The position numbers and the translations under genes are program-made. The notes beneath the pieces were generated by a model, which had not been told where the DNA came from, did not search any database, and saw only the letters and a program-made list of their open reading frames with translations. From CAYTGR01 sp964437445 (GTDB lineage Bacteria > Chloroflexota > Anaerolineae > B4-G1 > SLSP01), in assembly GCA_964437445.1 (NCBI GenBank), contig CAYTGR010000015.1, positions 20,409 through 84,408 on the forward strand: DNA of 64,000 bases, in the 5' to 3' direction. Numbering within the stretch: the first letter of the stretch is position 1; each line of letters starts with the position of its first letter. Positions 9,192 to 18,254 of this stretch are shown piece by piece.

Positions 9192-11194
9192 ATGTGCGGG
9201 ATTATTGGCAGTTTGGATTGGAGCGGCCGGCGTCCGCCGGATATAGCTCAGCTCTGCCGGATGCTGGCGATTATCCGGCATCGTGGGCCGGATGAGTTTG
9301 GTCTGTACGTGGACTCGCAGGTCGGGATTGGCTGCGCCCGGTTGAGCATTGTAGATCTGGCGACCGGCCAACAGCCCATCCCCAACGAGGATGGCACACT
9401 CTGGATCGTTTTCAACGGCGAGATCTACAACCATGTGGAGCTGCGCGCTGAACTGGAGCGGGCCGGGCACCGCTTTACCACACGTTCTGACACGGAAGTA
9501 ATTCTGCATTGCTACGAGGAGTTCGGTCCGGCCTGCCTGCATCAATTCAATGGGCAATTTGCCATCGCTATTTGGGACACTCAACGGCGCGAGCTCTTCC
9601 TGGCGCGCGACCGACTGGGGGTCCGCCCGCTTTTCTATGCCCTGTTGCCTGATGGGCTGTTGTTCGGTTCAGAAATCAAAACCTTGCTCCTGGATCCGCG
9701 GGTGGAGGCTCAGTTGGATCCTTATGCGCTGGCCCAGGCTTTCACGTTTTGGGCCCCGTTGTCGCCGCGGACGGCTTTCGCCGGCATCCGCGAGCTGCCG
9801 CCCGGTCACTCCATGCTGGTGCGTGACGGCCAGGTTTTCATCTCGCGTTACTGGGGCCTCACCTTCCCGGAAGCTGGTCAAGAGACTGTGCTGGACCTGG
9901 ACGAGATGGCCATCCAGTTGCGCGAGCTGCTTTCCGACGCCACCCGGCTGCGGTTGCGGGCCGATGTGCCGGTCGGCTCTTACCTGAGCGGCGGCCTGGA
10001 TTCCACGTTCATCGCGGCGCTGATCCGCCAGTACATCCCCGATACGCTTTGCACGTTCTCCATCGCGTTTGAGGACCCTGCCTTTGATGAGCGCGTTTAC
10101 CAGGAACTGGCGACCCATTTCCTGGGCACCAGCCACCGGCGGACCGAGTGTACTACCGCCGAGGTCGGCACCATTTTCCCGGCGGTGGTCTGGCACGCCG
10201 AAGCCCCGCTGTTACGGACTTCACCCGCGCCCATGTACTTGCTCTCGCGGCTGGTACGCCAGAGTAACATCAAAGTGGTGTTGACCGGTGAGGGGGCGGA
10301 CGAGTTCCTGGGGGGCTACAACATTTTTAAAGAGGCCAGGGTGCGCCGTTTCTGGGCAGAGGATCCCCAATCACCCTGGCGACCGCTGCTGCTCCGGCGG
10401 CTCTATCCTTATGTGGCGGATCTTTCGCGGACGGGTGGTTACCTGGGGGCTTTCTTTGGCGAGGACCTGGCTCAGGTCAGCCAACCGGGTTACTCACATC
10501 AGATCCGGTGGCGGAATACCCAACGCCTGCAACGATTCTTTTCCCCGGCGTTGGGGGCCATGGTGGCCGGCTACGATCCGGTGGGCGAGTTCCTGGACGG
10601 GTTCAATGGGGTGTTCCGCCGGTGGAGCCCGTTGGCGCAAGCGCAGGCGCTGGAAGTGGCCTCGTTCATGTCGCCCTACCTGCTTTCGTCGCAGGGGGAC
10701 CGGATGATGATGGCGAACTCGGTGGAGGGGCGGTTCCCGTTCCTGGATCATCGGGTAGTGGAATTTTGCAGCGCCCTGCCGCCGCATTACAAAATCCTGG
10801 GCCTGCGCGAAAAGCGGCTTCTGAAGCGCGCGGCGCGCGGGTTGCTGCCGCCGCAAATCTGGCAGCGGCATAAGCAGCCGTACCGGGCGCCGATCCACAA
10901 AGCCTTCTTTGACCGGCCCCTGGATTATGTAGAAGTGTTGCTTTCACCCGCAGCGTTGGAAGCCAGCGGTCTCTTTAACCCGGACGCCGTGGCGTTGTTG
11001 GCGCGTAAGTGCCGGGCCGGGGCACGGGTCAGCGAAACTGAGGATATGGCCATCGTCGGGATCATCTCCTCGCAACTGTTGTATCATGCATTTGTGGAGC
11101 ACTTCCCGGCACAGCCCTTGCCCCCGGCCGGTTCGGTACGGATTTGTTATGGTCAGGATTGGACGCCGCCAGAGAGCATTCCCCAACTCCGCCC
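9192..11194 (+). CDS. asnB: Asparagine synthetase (glutamine-hydrolysing) AsnB-type, 3' end lost in an assembly gap
   Basis: About 668 residues are visible before the N run. The N-terminal glutaminase domain has the nucleophile Cys2 (MCGIIGSLDW), RHRGPDEFG and FNGEIYNH; the synthetase domain has the PP-loop SYLSGGLDSTFIAALI near residue 265 and GEGADEFLGGYN. Length and content indicate that the protein is nearly complete. In polysaccharide clusters such AsnB paralogues amidate sugar acids or cooperate in aminosugar modification rather than making asparagine. It follows the ligase gene by 6 bases. Confidence 0.9.
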
Positions 11195-11294
11195 NNNNNN
11201 NNNNNNNNNNNNNNNNNNNNNNNNNNNNNNNNNNNNNNNNNNNNNNNNNNNNNNNNNNNNNNNNNNNNNNNNNNNNNNNNNNNNNNNNNNNNNN
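11195..11294. other. Assembly gap of exactly 100 N
   Basis: A run of exactly 100 N, the conventional filler for a gap of unknown size. It happens to keep the reading frame open, so a gene caller would fuse the AsnB-type protein with the following PP-loop protein into one 982-residue product. Nothing in the flanks proves a fusion: the flanking bases are not identical, and the true missing length is unknown. Confidence 0.98.
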
Positions 11295-12140
11295 CGGGAG
11301 CGACCCGGCTATCATGGCCTCGTGGCCTGGAGCGGCGGCAAGGATAGCACCTACACCGTCTGGCTGCTGAAAGAGCAGTACGGGCTGAACCTGCTAACGT
11401 TCACGTTTGATAACGGCTTTGTCTCCCCGGCGGCCTGGACCAACCTGCGGACGGTCTCCGAGACCTTGGGCGTGGACCACCTGATCGTCAAACCCCGTTT
11501 TGACCTCTTACGGGCGATCTTTGCCCGCTCCGGCGAGCCGGGGCTGTACCCACCGCGCGCTTTGGAACGGGCCAGTGGCATTTGCAATTCCTGCATGGGG
11601 CTGGCCAAGGGGGTGGGATTGCGGCTGGCGCTGGAACGCGAGATCCCGCTTCTGATCTACGGCTGGTCACCGGGCCAGGTGCCGCTCCATGCGGCGCTGT
11701 TCCGGCTGAACCGGGCGTTGTTGCGGACGATGGTCCAGGCGGCGGTGACGCCGTTGGAGCAAGCGGCCGGCCCGTGGGTCCGGCAATACTTCCCGGATGC
11801 CGCGTTGCTGGAACGAACCCAGGAGTATCCCTACAACACGTCACCGTTGGCGTTGGTGGATTACGACGAAGCGCGGATTCTGGACATTATCCAGCCGCTG
11901 GGGTGGCGCCGGCCGGAGGATACCGACCCCAACTCCACCAATTGTCTGCTGAACAGCCTGGCTAACACCCTGCACCTGCGCCAGCTGGGCTATCACCCCT
12001 ATGAAATGGAGCTCTCCGGCCTGGTGCGCGACGGGGTACTGACGCGCGATGAGGCCCTGAGCCGTCTGGCGGCGGCCGGCTCGGCGCAGGTTGTGCAGGA
12101 GGCTGCCCGGCGGTTGGGCCTGGCGGAGCTCCTGGCATGA
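11295..12140 (+). CDS. N-acetyl-sugar amidotransferase-like PP-loop ATP pyrophosphatase, 5' end missing
   Basis: About 281 residues after the gap. The PP-loop is intact (AWSGGKDSTYTVWLL), and a cysteine pair ICNSCMG plus a later TNC near the C-terminal third resemble metal- or sulfur-binding cysteines of N-type ATP pyrophosphatases. WbpG-like enzymes of this group use ammonia from a glutaminase to turn acetamido sugars into acetamidino sugars. Here the AsnB-type protein next door could supply ammonia in place of the usual HisH/HisF-like partners; that is inference. Its end overlaps the next start by 4 bases (ATGA). Confidence 0.75.
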   Translation, partial: RERPGYHGLVAWSGGKDSTYTVWLLKEQYGLNLLTFTFDNGFVSPAAWTNLRTVSETLGVDHLIVKPRFDLLRAIFARSGEPGLYPPRALERASGICNSCMGLAKGVGLRLALEREIPLLIYGWSPGQVPLHAALFRLNRALLRTMVQAAVTPLEQAAGPWVRQYFPDAALLERTQEYPYNTSPLALVDYDEARILDIIQPLGWRRPEDTDPNSTNCLLNSLANTLHLRQLGYHPYEMELSGLVRDGVLTRDEALSRLAAAGSAQVVQEAARRLGLAELLA

Positions 12141-13339
12141 ACATCCTCTACGTCACCCCCTATGTCCCCTCCCAGATCCGCACCCGCCCCTACAACCTGA
12201 TTCGCGCGCTGGGACGGCTGGGGCATGAGGTGACGGTGTTGACGGTGGCCGACCTGGAGGACGCCCCGGCCCTGGCGCACCTGCGCGCGCTGGGCTTCCC
12301 GGTGGAAGCCGTGGTGGTCCCGCGCTGGCGCTCCCTGCTGAACTGCCTGCGGGCGTTGCCGACCCGCGAGCCGTTGCAGGCGGTCTACTCCTACCATCCG
12401 GCCCTGGCGCACAGCCTCCGCCGCTATCTGCGGACGGCTGCCTTTGATGTGGTGCATATTGAGCACCTCCGCGCCGCACGTCTGGTTCACGCCGTGACCG
12501 GCGTGCCCAAAGTCTACGACGCGGTAGATTGCATCTCGTTGCTGTTTGAGCAGACGGCGCAGACCGGCCCCCATTGGCGGGCGCGGCTGCTGGCGCGGCT
12601 GGATCTGGCCCGCAGCCGCCGCTACGAGGGCTGGCTGCTGTCGCAGTATGACCAGGCGGTCATCAGCTCGGAGCGCGACCGGGAAGCGCTTTTGAACTTG
12701 GCGCAGCGGTACTGGCCCCAGGCCCGTCCGGCTCCCGTCACGGTAGTGACCAACGGCGTGGACCTGGACTACTTCCAGCCGCAGCCCGAGGTGGCGCGCG
12801 ACCGCCGCACCGTGGTTTTCACCGGCAAGATGAGCTACCATGCCAACGTTGCCGGGGCGCTCTATTTTGCGCAAGAGGTGTTGCCGCTGATCTGGGCGCA
12901 AGACCCGGCGGTGCGATTTCAGATCGTGGGGAAAGACCCGCCGGAGGCGCTGCGCCGGCTGGCGCATGATCCGCGCATTGAGGTGACCGGCACGGTGCCC
13001 GACTTGCGGCCCTACCTGGCCCAGGCGGGCGTGGCGGTCTGCCCGGTCCGCTACGCCGCTGGCGTTCAATTCAAGATCTTAGAGGCGCTGGCGCTGGAGA
13101 CGCCGGTGGTCTGCACCCCGGCAGCGGCGGCCGGTCTGGCGACCGCCGCGACCGGGGCGGTAGTGGTGGCAGCAGAGCCGTCCGCTTTTGCGCAAGCGGT
13201 GCTCCGCCTGTTGCAGGAGCCGGAGCGGGCCGCCCGTTTAGGCCGGGCTGGCTATGAGTATGTCGTTGCCCAGCACAGCTGGGAAACCGCCGCCCGGCGG
13301 TTGATAGAGGTGTATACACGGGCCGTGGCGGCGGCTTAG
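12137..13339 (+). CDS. Family 4 (GT-B) glycosyltransferase
   Basis: A 400-residue GT-B enzyme. It opens with ILYVTPYVPSQIRTRPYNLIRAL, a form seen in the PEP-CTERM/EpsH-associated sugar transferase Stp1 group. The C-terminal donor-binding half shows TVVFTGKMSYHANV, FQIVGKDPPEALRRLA, VTGTVPDLRPYLAQA and the FKILEALALETPVVCT signature. It is the last gene of the rightward half of the polysaccharide locus and overlaps its neighbour by 4 bases. No PEP-CTERM sorting gene is seen in the window. Confidence 0.9.
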   Translation: MNILYVTPYVPSQIRTRPYNLIRALGRLGHEVTVLTVADLEDAPALAHLRALGFPVEAVVVPRWRSLLNCLRALPTREPLQAVYSYHPALAHSLRRYLRTAAFDVVHIEHLRAARLVHAVTGVPKVYDAVDCISLLFEQTAQTGPHWRARLLARLDLARSRRYEGWLLSQYDQAVISSERDREALLNLAQRYWPQARPAPVTVVTNGVDLDYFQPQPEVARDRRTVVFTGKMSYHANVAGALYFAQEVLPLIWAQDPAVRFQIVGKDPPEALRRLAHDPRIEVTGTVPDLRPYLAQAGVAVCPVRYAAGVQFKILEALALETPVVCTPAAAAGLATAATGAVVVAAEPSAFAQAVLRLLQEPERAARLGRAGYEYVVAQHSWETAARRLIEVYTRAVAAA

Positions 13340-13414
13340 AACCGCGAGTTAAGTTGAGTAGAGTGGGGGGCGTTGACGTGCGTGGGTACGTCAATGTCCC
13401 CTTTTGCTGCTATA

Positions 13415-13556
13415 TGGTATACTGACATGCTTGAGGAGCGGGCCAGACCCCATGCGTTAGTCTGGATTGCGGAACGATTTGACAGAGAGCCTAATCGTGT
13501 TATGATTATGCCGCATTTTGGTTCAACCAACCACGAGTTGAGAAAAGGGGGGCGCT
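13415..13556 (+). promoter_or_regulatory. infC promoter and structured leader
   Basis: An extended -10 element TGGTATACT spans 13415-13423; I see no good -35, which is tolerated with a TGn motif. The roughly 125-base leader has two perfect short stems: CCAGAC/GTCTGG (13443-13448 with 13460-13465) and ACGATT/AATCGT (13474-13479 with 13493-13498). Leaders of infC-rpmI-rplT operons are often bound by L20 or controlled through IF3; this one could do the same but I cannot match it to a known L20-leader fold. Confidence 0.6.
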
Positions 13557-14072
13557 ATTAGTAAGGAAAAGTATCGCGTCAACGAGGGCATTCGCGCCGA
13601 AGAGATCCGGGTCATCGGCGCCGACGGGTCCAACCTGGGCGTCATGAGTGTGCCGGAAGCCTTGCGGATTGCCCGGGAAGCTGACCTCGACCTGGTGGAG
13701 GTCGCGCCCAACGCCACCCCGCCGGTCACCCGAATTCTGGACTTTGGCAAGTTCCTCTACGAGCAAGGCAAAAAGGAACGCGAAGCCCGGAAAGGCCAGA
13801 AACAGATTGAGGTCAAGGAGATTCGGCTGCGCCCGAAAACGAATGACCATCACCTGGGCTTCAAAGTTGACGACGCCCGGCGCTGGCTGCAGGAAGGCAA
13901 CAAAGTCAGAGTCCGGGTTCGCTTTCGTGGACGCGAAATCACTTATCCAGAAGTGGCGCTCCAACATTTGAACGAAATTGCGCAAGAGCTGGCCGACGTA
14001 GCCATGGTGGAGCAAGCTCCCCAGCTGGATGGGACGACCATGCTGATGGTATTAGCGCCAAAGAAAAAGTAA
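13557..14072 (+). CDS. infC: Translation initiation factor IF-3, AUU start codon
   Basis: A 171-residue IF-3 that keeps initiator tRNA selection accurate and prevents subunit joining. The N-domain (KYRVNEGIRAEEIRVIG, DLDLVEVAPNATPPV) and the C-domain (QIEVKEIRLRPKTNDHHL, EITYPEVALQHL) are complete. The reading frame has a TGA at 13539 and then no ATG, GTG or TTG until 13644, which is already inside the conserved N-domain. The only sensible start is ATT at 13557 with AAGGGG about 6-9 bases upstream. This rare codon is the one IF-3 itself discriminates against, giving autoregulation as in other bacteria. Confidence 0.95.
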   Translation: MSKEKYRVNEGIRAEEIRVIGADGSNLGVMSVPEALRIAREADLDLVEVAPNATPPVTRILDFGKFLYEQGKKEREARKGQKQIEVKEIRLRPKTNDHHLGFKVDDARRWLQEGNKVRVRVRFRGREITYPEVALQHLNEIAQELADVAMVEQAPQLDGTTMLMVLAPKKK

Positions 14073-14093
14073 TTATTTTGTGGGGAGGAAACG

Positions 14094-14312
14094 GTGCCTA
14101 AAATCAAGACACACAAATCTACATCCAAGCGCTTCCGCCTGTCGCAAGGCGGCAAGGGCAAGCTGATGCGTACCAAGCAGGGCAAGAGCCACTTGCGCCG
14201 GAAGAAGGATCGCAAGGTGCGGGCGCTCTACGATGAGATGTACGTCGTAGCCGACCAGGGAACCCGCCGCCGGGTGGCAAAGCTGGCCCCCTATTTGCAC
14301 GAAAAAGAATAG
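14094..14312 (+). CDS. rpmI: Ribosomal protein L35
   Basis: A 72-residue basic protein with the L35 pattern PKIKTHKSTSKRFRLSQGGKGKL and SHLRRKKDRKVRAL. It starts with GTG preceded by GGGGAGG, 21 bases after infC and 9 bases before rplT, in the order conserved across bacteria. It is slightly longer than the common 64-66 residues because of a C-terminal PYLHEKE tail. Confidence 0.97.
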   Translation: MPKIKTHKSTSKRFRLSQGGKGKLMRTKQGKSHLRRKKDRKVRALYDEMYVVADQGTRRRVAKLAPYLHEKE

Positions 14313-14321
14313 AGGTGAGCA

Positions 14322-14669
14322 GTGAGAGTTAAGGGTGGATATAACGAGCGACGCCGGCACCACAAGCTATTGCGCCGCACCAAGGGCTACTACGGGTCAC
14401 GCCACCGGCTGTTCCGGCGGGCGAACGAGACCTGGATGAAGGCGATGAGCTATGCCTATCGGGATCGCCGCAATCGCAAACGTGACTTGCGCCGGCTCTG
14501 GGTGATCCGGATCAACGCGGCGGCCCACGAGCAGGGGCTCTCTTACAGCCGTCTGATGCACGGCCTGAAGCAGGCCAATGTAGCCCTGGATCGCAAAATG
14601 TTGGCCGACCTGGCAGTGAATGACCCGCAGGCTTTCGCTCAGGTGGCGGCCCTGGCGCGTCAATCCTGA
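14322..14669 (+). CDS. rplT: Ribosomal protein L20
   Basis: A 115-residue L20, needed early in 50S assembly and a common repressor of its own operon. It shows the signature HHKLLRRTKGYYGSRHRLFR and YAYRDRRNRKRDLRRLW, then SYSRLMHGLKQANVALDRKM. GTG start with GAGGTGAG upstream. It ends the operon; a strong terminator follows 26 bases downstream. Confidence 0.98.
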   Translation: MRVKGGYNERRRHHKLLRRTKGYYGSRHRLFRRANETWMKAMSYAYRDRRNRKRDLRRLWVIRINAAAHEQGLSYSRLMHGLKQANVALDRKMLADLAVNDPQAFAQVAALARQS

Positions 14670-14695
14670 TTGTAGATTACACGAGCCGGACTTTT

Positions 14696-14732
14696 GAGGG
14701 GAGCTGCCAGCGCAGCTCCCCTCTTTTTCTTA
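14696..14732 (+). terminator. Rho-independent terminator after rplT
   Basis: A perfect 11-bp stem (GAGGGGAGCTG with CAGCTCCCCTC, 14696-14706 and 14713-14723), a 6-base loop and a following TTTTTCTT. This is the only hairpin at an ordinary gene end in the window with a textbook U-tract. Confidence 0.95.
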
Positions 14733-14937
14733 CTCTGATACTTCGCCTGGCTAACTGATTTACGTCACATGGGACGGGGTCATTCATCACTTTTCAACCC
14801 ACCTCAAAACTACTATGATAAGAGCGACTTTGAGAGGATAGCATCGCACCTCTCCTCCTTTCCTTGGCTGATGGCCCCCCGGTACCCCCTCCCGGGGGGC
14901 CAGGCCGTTCTGGGGGCTTCTTCCCATTTTAACCTCA
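14733..14937. other. Non-coding stretch with a GC-rich hairpin upstream of the secA promoter
   Basis: No gene is visible between the rplT terminator and the secA promoter. A perfect 10-bp stem GGCCCCCCGG/CCGGGGGGCC (14873-14882 with 14892-14901, loop of 9) lies about 40 bases before the -35 box. It has no U-tract and could be a second terminator or protein-binding site. Confidence 0.6.
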
Positions 14938-14965
14938 TTGCGCCTCATTCTGCGCGTGGTATAAT
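14938..14965 (+). promoter_or_regulatory. secA promoter
   Basis: TTGCGC (14938-14943), 16-base spacer, TATAAT (14960-14965) preceded by TG at 14957-14958, making a consensus extended -10. The secA ATG follows 35 bases later. Confidence 0.85.
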
Positions 14966-15000
14966 CGTTATAAATCTAACAGCGGGACCCATGAGGTACT

Positions 15001-18000
15001 ATGAGTTTCTTGAAACAACTGTTTGGCGATGCCAATGACCGGGAAATCGCCCGTTTGCAAAAAATTGTCCAGCGGATCAACGCTCTGGAGGCAGACTTCC
15101 AGGCGTTGACCGACGAGGACTTACGAGCCACGACGGATGACTTGCGCACGCGCCTGGCCGGCGGGGAGACGTTAGATGAGCTGCTGCCCGAGGCTTTTGC
15201 CGCCGTCCGGGAGGCCAGCCGCCGGACCATCGGCCTGCGCCACTACGACGTCCAGCTCATCGGCGGCATGATCCTCCACCAGGGCAAAGTGGTGGAAATG
15301 CGGACCGGGGAAGGCAAGACGCTTGTCGCTACACTCCCGCTTTACCTCAATGCGCTAACCGGTCAGGGGGCCCACCTGGTTACCCCCAACGATTATTTGG
15401 CCAAGTTCGGCGTGCAATGGATGGGACCGATCTACCATGCGCTGGGGATCCGCGTCAGCGTGATCCAGTCTGGAGGGGGCATCCCCGACAAAGCCTCCTT
15501 CCTGTACGATCCTACCTACGTCACCGATGATGATCGCTATCAATACCTCCGCCCGATCACGCGCCGGGAGGCTTACCAGGCCGACATCACCTACGGGACC
15601 AATAACGAGTTCGGCTTTGATTATCTGCGCGACAACATGGTGGTGGACTTGGGCCAGTGCGCTCAGCAGGCGCTGGTCTATGCCATCGTGGACGAGGTGG
15701 ATAGCATCCTCATTGACGAGGCTCGCACCCCGCTCATCATCTCCGGGCCGGCGGAGGAATCGTCGGAACTCTACATGCGTTTCGCCGATCTGGTCCGCCG
15801 CCTGCACCCGGAAACGGACTACACGCTGGATGAGAAATCCCAGGTGGCGATGCTCACCGAGGAGGGCATCACCCGCGTTGAGCAGATGATGAGCATCCCC
15901 GCCGAGAAAGGGATCTACGACCCTGAATACGCCTACATGCTGCCCTATTTAGATAACGCCCTCCGCGCCAAGGAGTTCTTCCTGCGCGACAAAGCTTACG
16001 TCGTGCGCGACGGTGAAATTATCATTGTGGACGAATTCACCGGCCGGATGATGTTTGGGCGGCGTTACTCGGAAGGGCTGCATCAGGCGATTGAGGCCAA
16101 GGAGGGCGTCCAGGTGCGGCAGGAGTCGCTGACTTACGCCACGATTACCTTCCAGAACTTTTTCCGCATGTATCAAAAACTGGCCGGGATGACCGGCACG
16201 GCTTACACTGAACGTGAGGAACTGCGCAAAATCTACGATCTGGATGTGGTGGTATTGCCGACCAACGTGGAGTATCGTGCGCGCTTCGGTGATCTCAAGG
16301 AGAGCGACGTCCACTGGTCGGAGGCCGGGGTTGCCTTTGCCGGCGCCATTTCGGGCGAACAGGACGGCTACAAAGTCACCGTTTACGATAGCTCCCAGGG
16401 GGAACGTTTCTACCGGCGGTTGGACCTGCCCGATCAGATCTACCAGACCGAGGCGGCCAAATTCAACGCAGTGGCCGACGAAATTGAGGCCGCGCATCAG
16501 GCCGGGCGGCCGGTGCTGGTGGGCACCACAGCGATTGAGACCTCCGAGCGGCTGTCGCGCATCCTGACCGCGCGCAAAATTCCCCACAATGTGCTCAATG
16601 CCAAGTACCACGAGAAAGAGGCCATCATCATTGCCCAAGCCGGGCGGCCCGGTGCGGTCACCATTGCCACGAACATGGCCGGCCGCGGGGTAGACATCCT
16701 GCTCGGCGGCAGCCCGGAGGGGCTGGCCCGCGATGAACTGCGCAAGGAGGGGATGGACCTGACCCAGATCACGCCCGACGCCTGGGAAGAGGCGTTGAAA
16801 CTCTCGCGGCGGGGCGAGGACCCCACGGCCCGCTACCCGGAACGTTGGGCCGCGGTGCTCTGGGAAAGCATGCGCCAATGCGAGGCCGACCGCCGGCGGA
16901 TCTACGATCTGGGTGGGCTGCACGTCATCGGTACAGAACGCCACGAGGCCCGGCGCATTGACAACCAGCTGCGTGGACGGGCCGGCCGCCAGGGCGATCC
17001 CGGCTCCAGCCGCTTCTACATTTCCCTGGAAGATGAGCTGATGCGCCGTTTCGGCGGCGAGCGGCTCCAGCCCTGGATGGAGCGTGCCGGCCTGAATGAT
17101 GCCCCGTTGGAATTCGGCCCCCTCTCGCGGATCATTGCCTCTGTCCAGGAGCGCGTAGAGGGCTACAACTTTGACATCCGCAAGCATGTGTTAGAGTATG
17201 ACAACGTCGTCAATAAGCAGCGCGAGGTCATCTACGCCCAGCGGCGCAAGGTGCTCTCCCGGCTCGATCTCCACGACGACCTGTTGAAAATGGTGGAAAG
17301 CGAAGTCCGCCGCGTGGTGGAAGCCCACACGGCCGGCTATCGCGAGGATTGGGAACTGGCGGAGCTGCTCGCTGAGCTGCGCCGTTTCATCCCCGTGCCC
17401 CGGGCCTTCTCCAGCACCGATCTGGCAAAGCTGGACCAGGATGAGATGGTGGAACGGTTCACGGCCTGGGCTGAGGAGGCCTACTGGCAGCTCAACCAAC
17501 AACTGGGCAGCGATCTCTACCGCAACTTGCGTGAAGAGCTCTCGCCCAAAACACTGGCCGAGGCCCACGATCCTTTCTACGACGCGCTCCTGGAGCGCAT
17601 CCGGGCCGCCGTGCCGCCGGAGATCATGGAACGGTACTGGGACCAACCGCTGCGCCGCCTGCCCGACGAGTACGAACCGCTGGTGCAAGAGGCCGTGGTA
17701 GAGACCTACCGCCTTTTCCGCGACCGGCGGTTGATGCTGCGGGCCATTGACGATCACTGGGTGCGCCACCTGACCGATCTGGACGTGCTGCGTGAGGGGA
17801 TTGGCCTGCGCGCAGTGGGGCAGCAAAACCCGCTGGTGGCCTACCAAAAGGAAGCCTACGAGATGTACCAGCAAATGATGGCTTCCATTCAGCAGACCAT
17901 CGTGCGGATGCTCTTTGTCTTGCCGCGCCCGGCTGCCCCCGCCGGACGCCCAATGCGTGTTCCGTCGCCCACCGCGACCCGGCAGCCCCAGCTGCGAACC

Positions 18001-18210
18001 AGCGGCGGCAGCCCCCAGGCCGCTTCTGCTCCTCCGGCCGGGCCACGCAGCGGAACCGCTAAACCGGGCCGCAACGATCCCTGCTGGTGTGGCAGCGGCA
18101 AAAAGTACAAAGATTGTCACTGGCACAAAGACCAGGAAAGCGGTGTGTCACAGGCCGCGCCGCGACCGGCCGGTACAGCGGCTGCGCCAGCGCGCCGGCG
18201 GCGTCACTAA
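15001..18210 (+). CDS. secA: Preprotein translocase ATPase SecA
   Basis: A 1069-residue motor of Sec export. NBD1 has MRTGEGKTLVATLPL (Walker A, near residue 100) and VDEVDSILIDEARTPL; NBD2 has TNMAGRGVDILLGG and NQLRGRAGRQGDPG. The C-terminus is a zinc-binding SEC-C motif, NDPCWCGSGKKYKDCHWHK, followed by a basic tail RRRRH. Compared with the E. coli protein there is an extra stretch of about 46 residues between the VVLPTN and DLPDQIYQTEA motifs, and another after RVSVIQSG. GAGG precedes the ATG by a short spacer. It is monocistronic or leads into the winged-helix gene 44 bases downstream. Confidence 0.98.
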   Translation: MSFLKQLFGDANDREIARLQKIVQRINALEADFQALTDEDLRATTDDLRTRLAGGETLDELLPEAFAAVREASRRTIGLRHYDVQLIGGMILHQGKVVEMRTGEGKTLVATLPLYLNALTGQGAHLVTPNDYLAKFGVQWMGPIYHALGIRVSVIQSGGGIPDKASFLYDPTYVTDDDRYQYLRPITRREAYQADITYGTNNEFGFDYLRDNMVVDLGQCAQQALVYAIVDEVDSILIDEARTPLIISGPAEESSELYMRFADLVRRLHPETDYTLDEKSQVAMLTEEGITRVEQMMSIPAEKGIYDPEYAYMLPYLDNALRAKEFFLRDKAYVVRDGEIIIVDEFTGRMMFGRRYSEGLHQAIEAKEGVQVRQESLTYATITFQNFFRMYQKLAGMTGTAYTEREELRKIYDLDVVVLPTNVEYRARFGDLKESDVHWSEAGVAFAGAISGEQDGYKVTVYDSSQGERFYRRLDLPDQIYQTEAAKFNAVADEIEAAHQAGRPVLVGTTAIETSERLSRILTARKIPHNVLNAKYHEKEAIIIAQAGRPGAVTIATNMAGRGVDILLGGSPEGLARDELRKEGMDLTQITPDAWEEALKLSRRGEDPTARYPERWAAVLWESMRQCEADRRRIYDLGGLHVIGTERHEARRIDNQLRGRAGRQGDPGSSRFYISLEDELMRRFGGERLQPWMERAGLNDAPLEFGPLSRIIASVQERVEGYNFDIRKHVLEYDNVVNKQREVIYAQRRKVLSRLDLHDDLLKMVESEVRRVVEAHTAGYREDWELAELLAELRRFIPVPRAFSSTDLAKLDQDEMVERFTAWAEEAYWQLNQQLGSDLYRNLREELSPKTLAEAHDPFYDALLERIRAAVPPEIMERYWDQPLRRLPDEYEPLVQEAVVETYRLFRDRRLMLRAIDDHWVRHLTDLDVLREGIGLRAVGQQNPLVAYQKEAYEMYQQMMASIQQTIVRMLFVLPRPAAPAGRPMRVPSPTATRQPQLRTSGGSPQAASAPPAGPRSGTAKPGRNDPCWCGSGKKYKDCHWHKDQESGVSQAAPRPAGTAAAPARRRRH

Positions 18211-18254
18211 TTATTTTTTAAGAAGCTTACTCTTTTAATCTTAAGGAGGCCGTC

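Noticed and set aside
9192..12140. Single 982-residue AsnB/PP-loop fusion protein
   Set aside because: The continuity depends on 100 filler N; I annotate two partial genes instead.
11999..13069. 356-residue minus-strand frame over the GT4 gene
   Set aside because: Arg/His/Gln-rich composition typical of a shadow; the plus strand encodes a recognisable glycosyltransferase.
13373..13561. 62-residue frame ending in TAG that overlaps the infC AUU codon
   Set aside because: It starts before the predicted transcription start and has no convincing ribosome site; I treat this stretch as leader RNA.
15949..17187. 412-residue minus-strand frame inside secA
   Set aside because: Opposite strand of a fully conserved SecA core.
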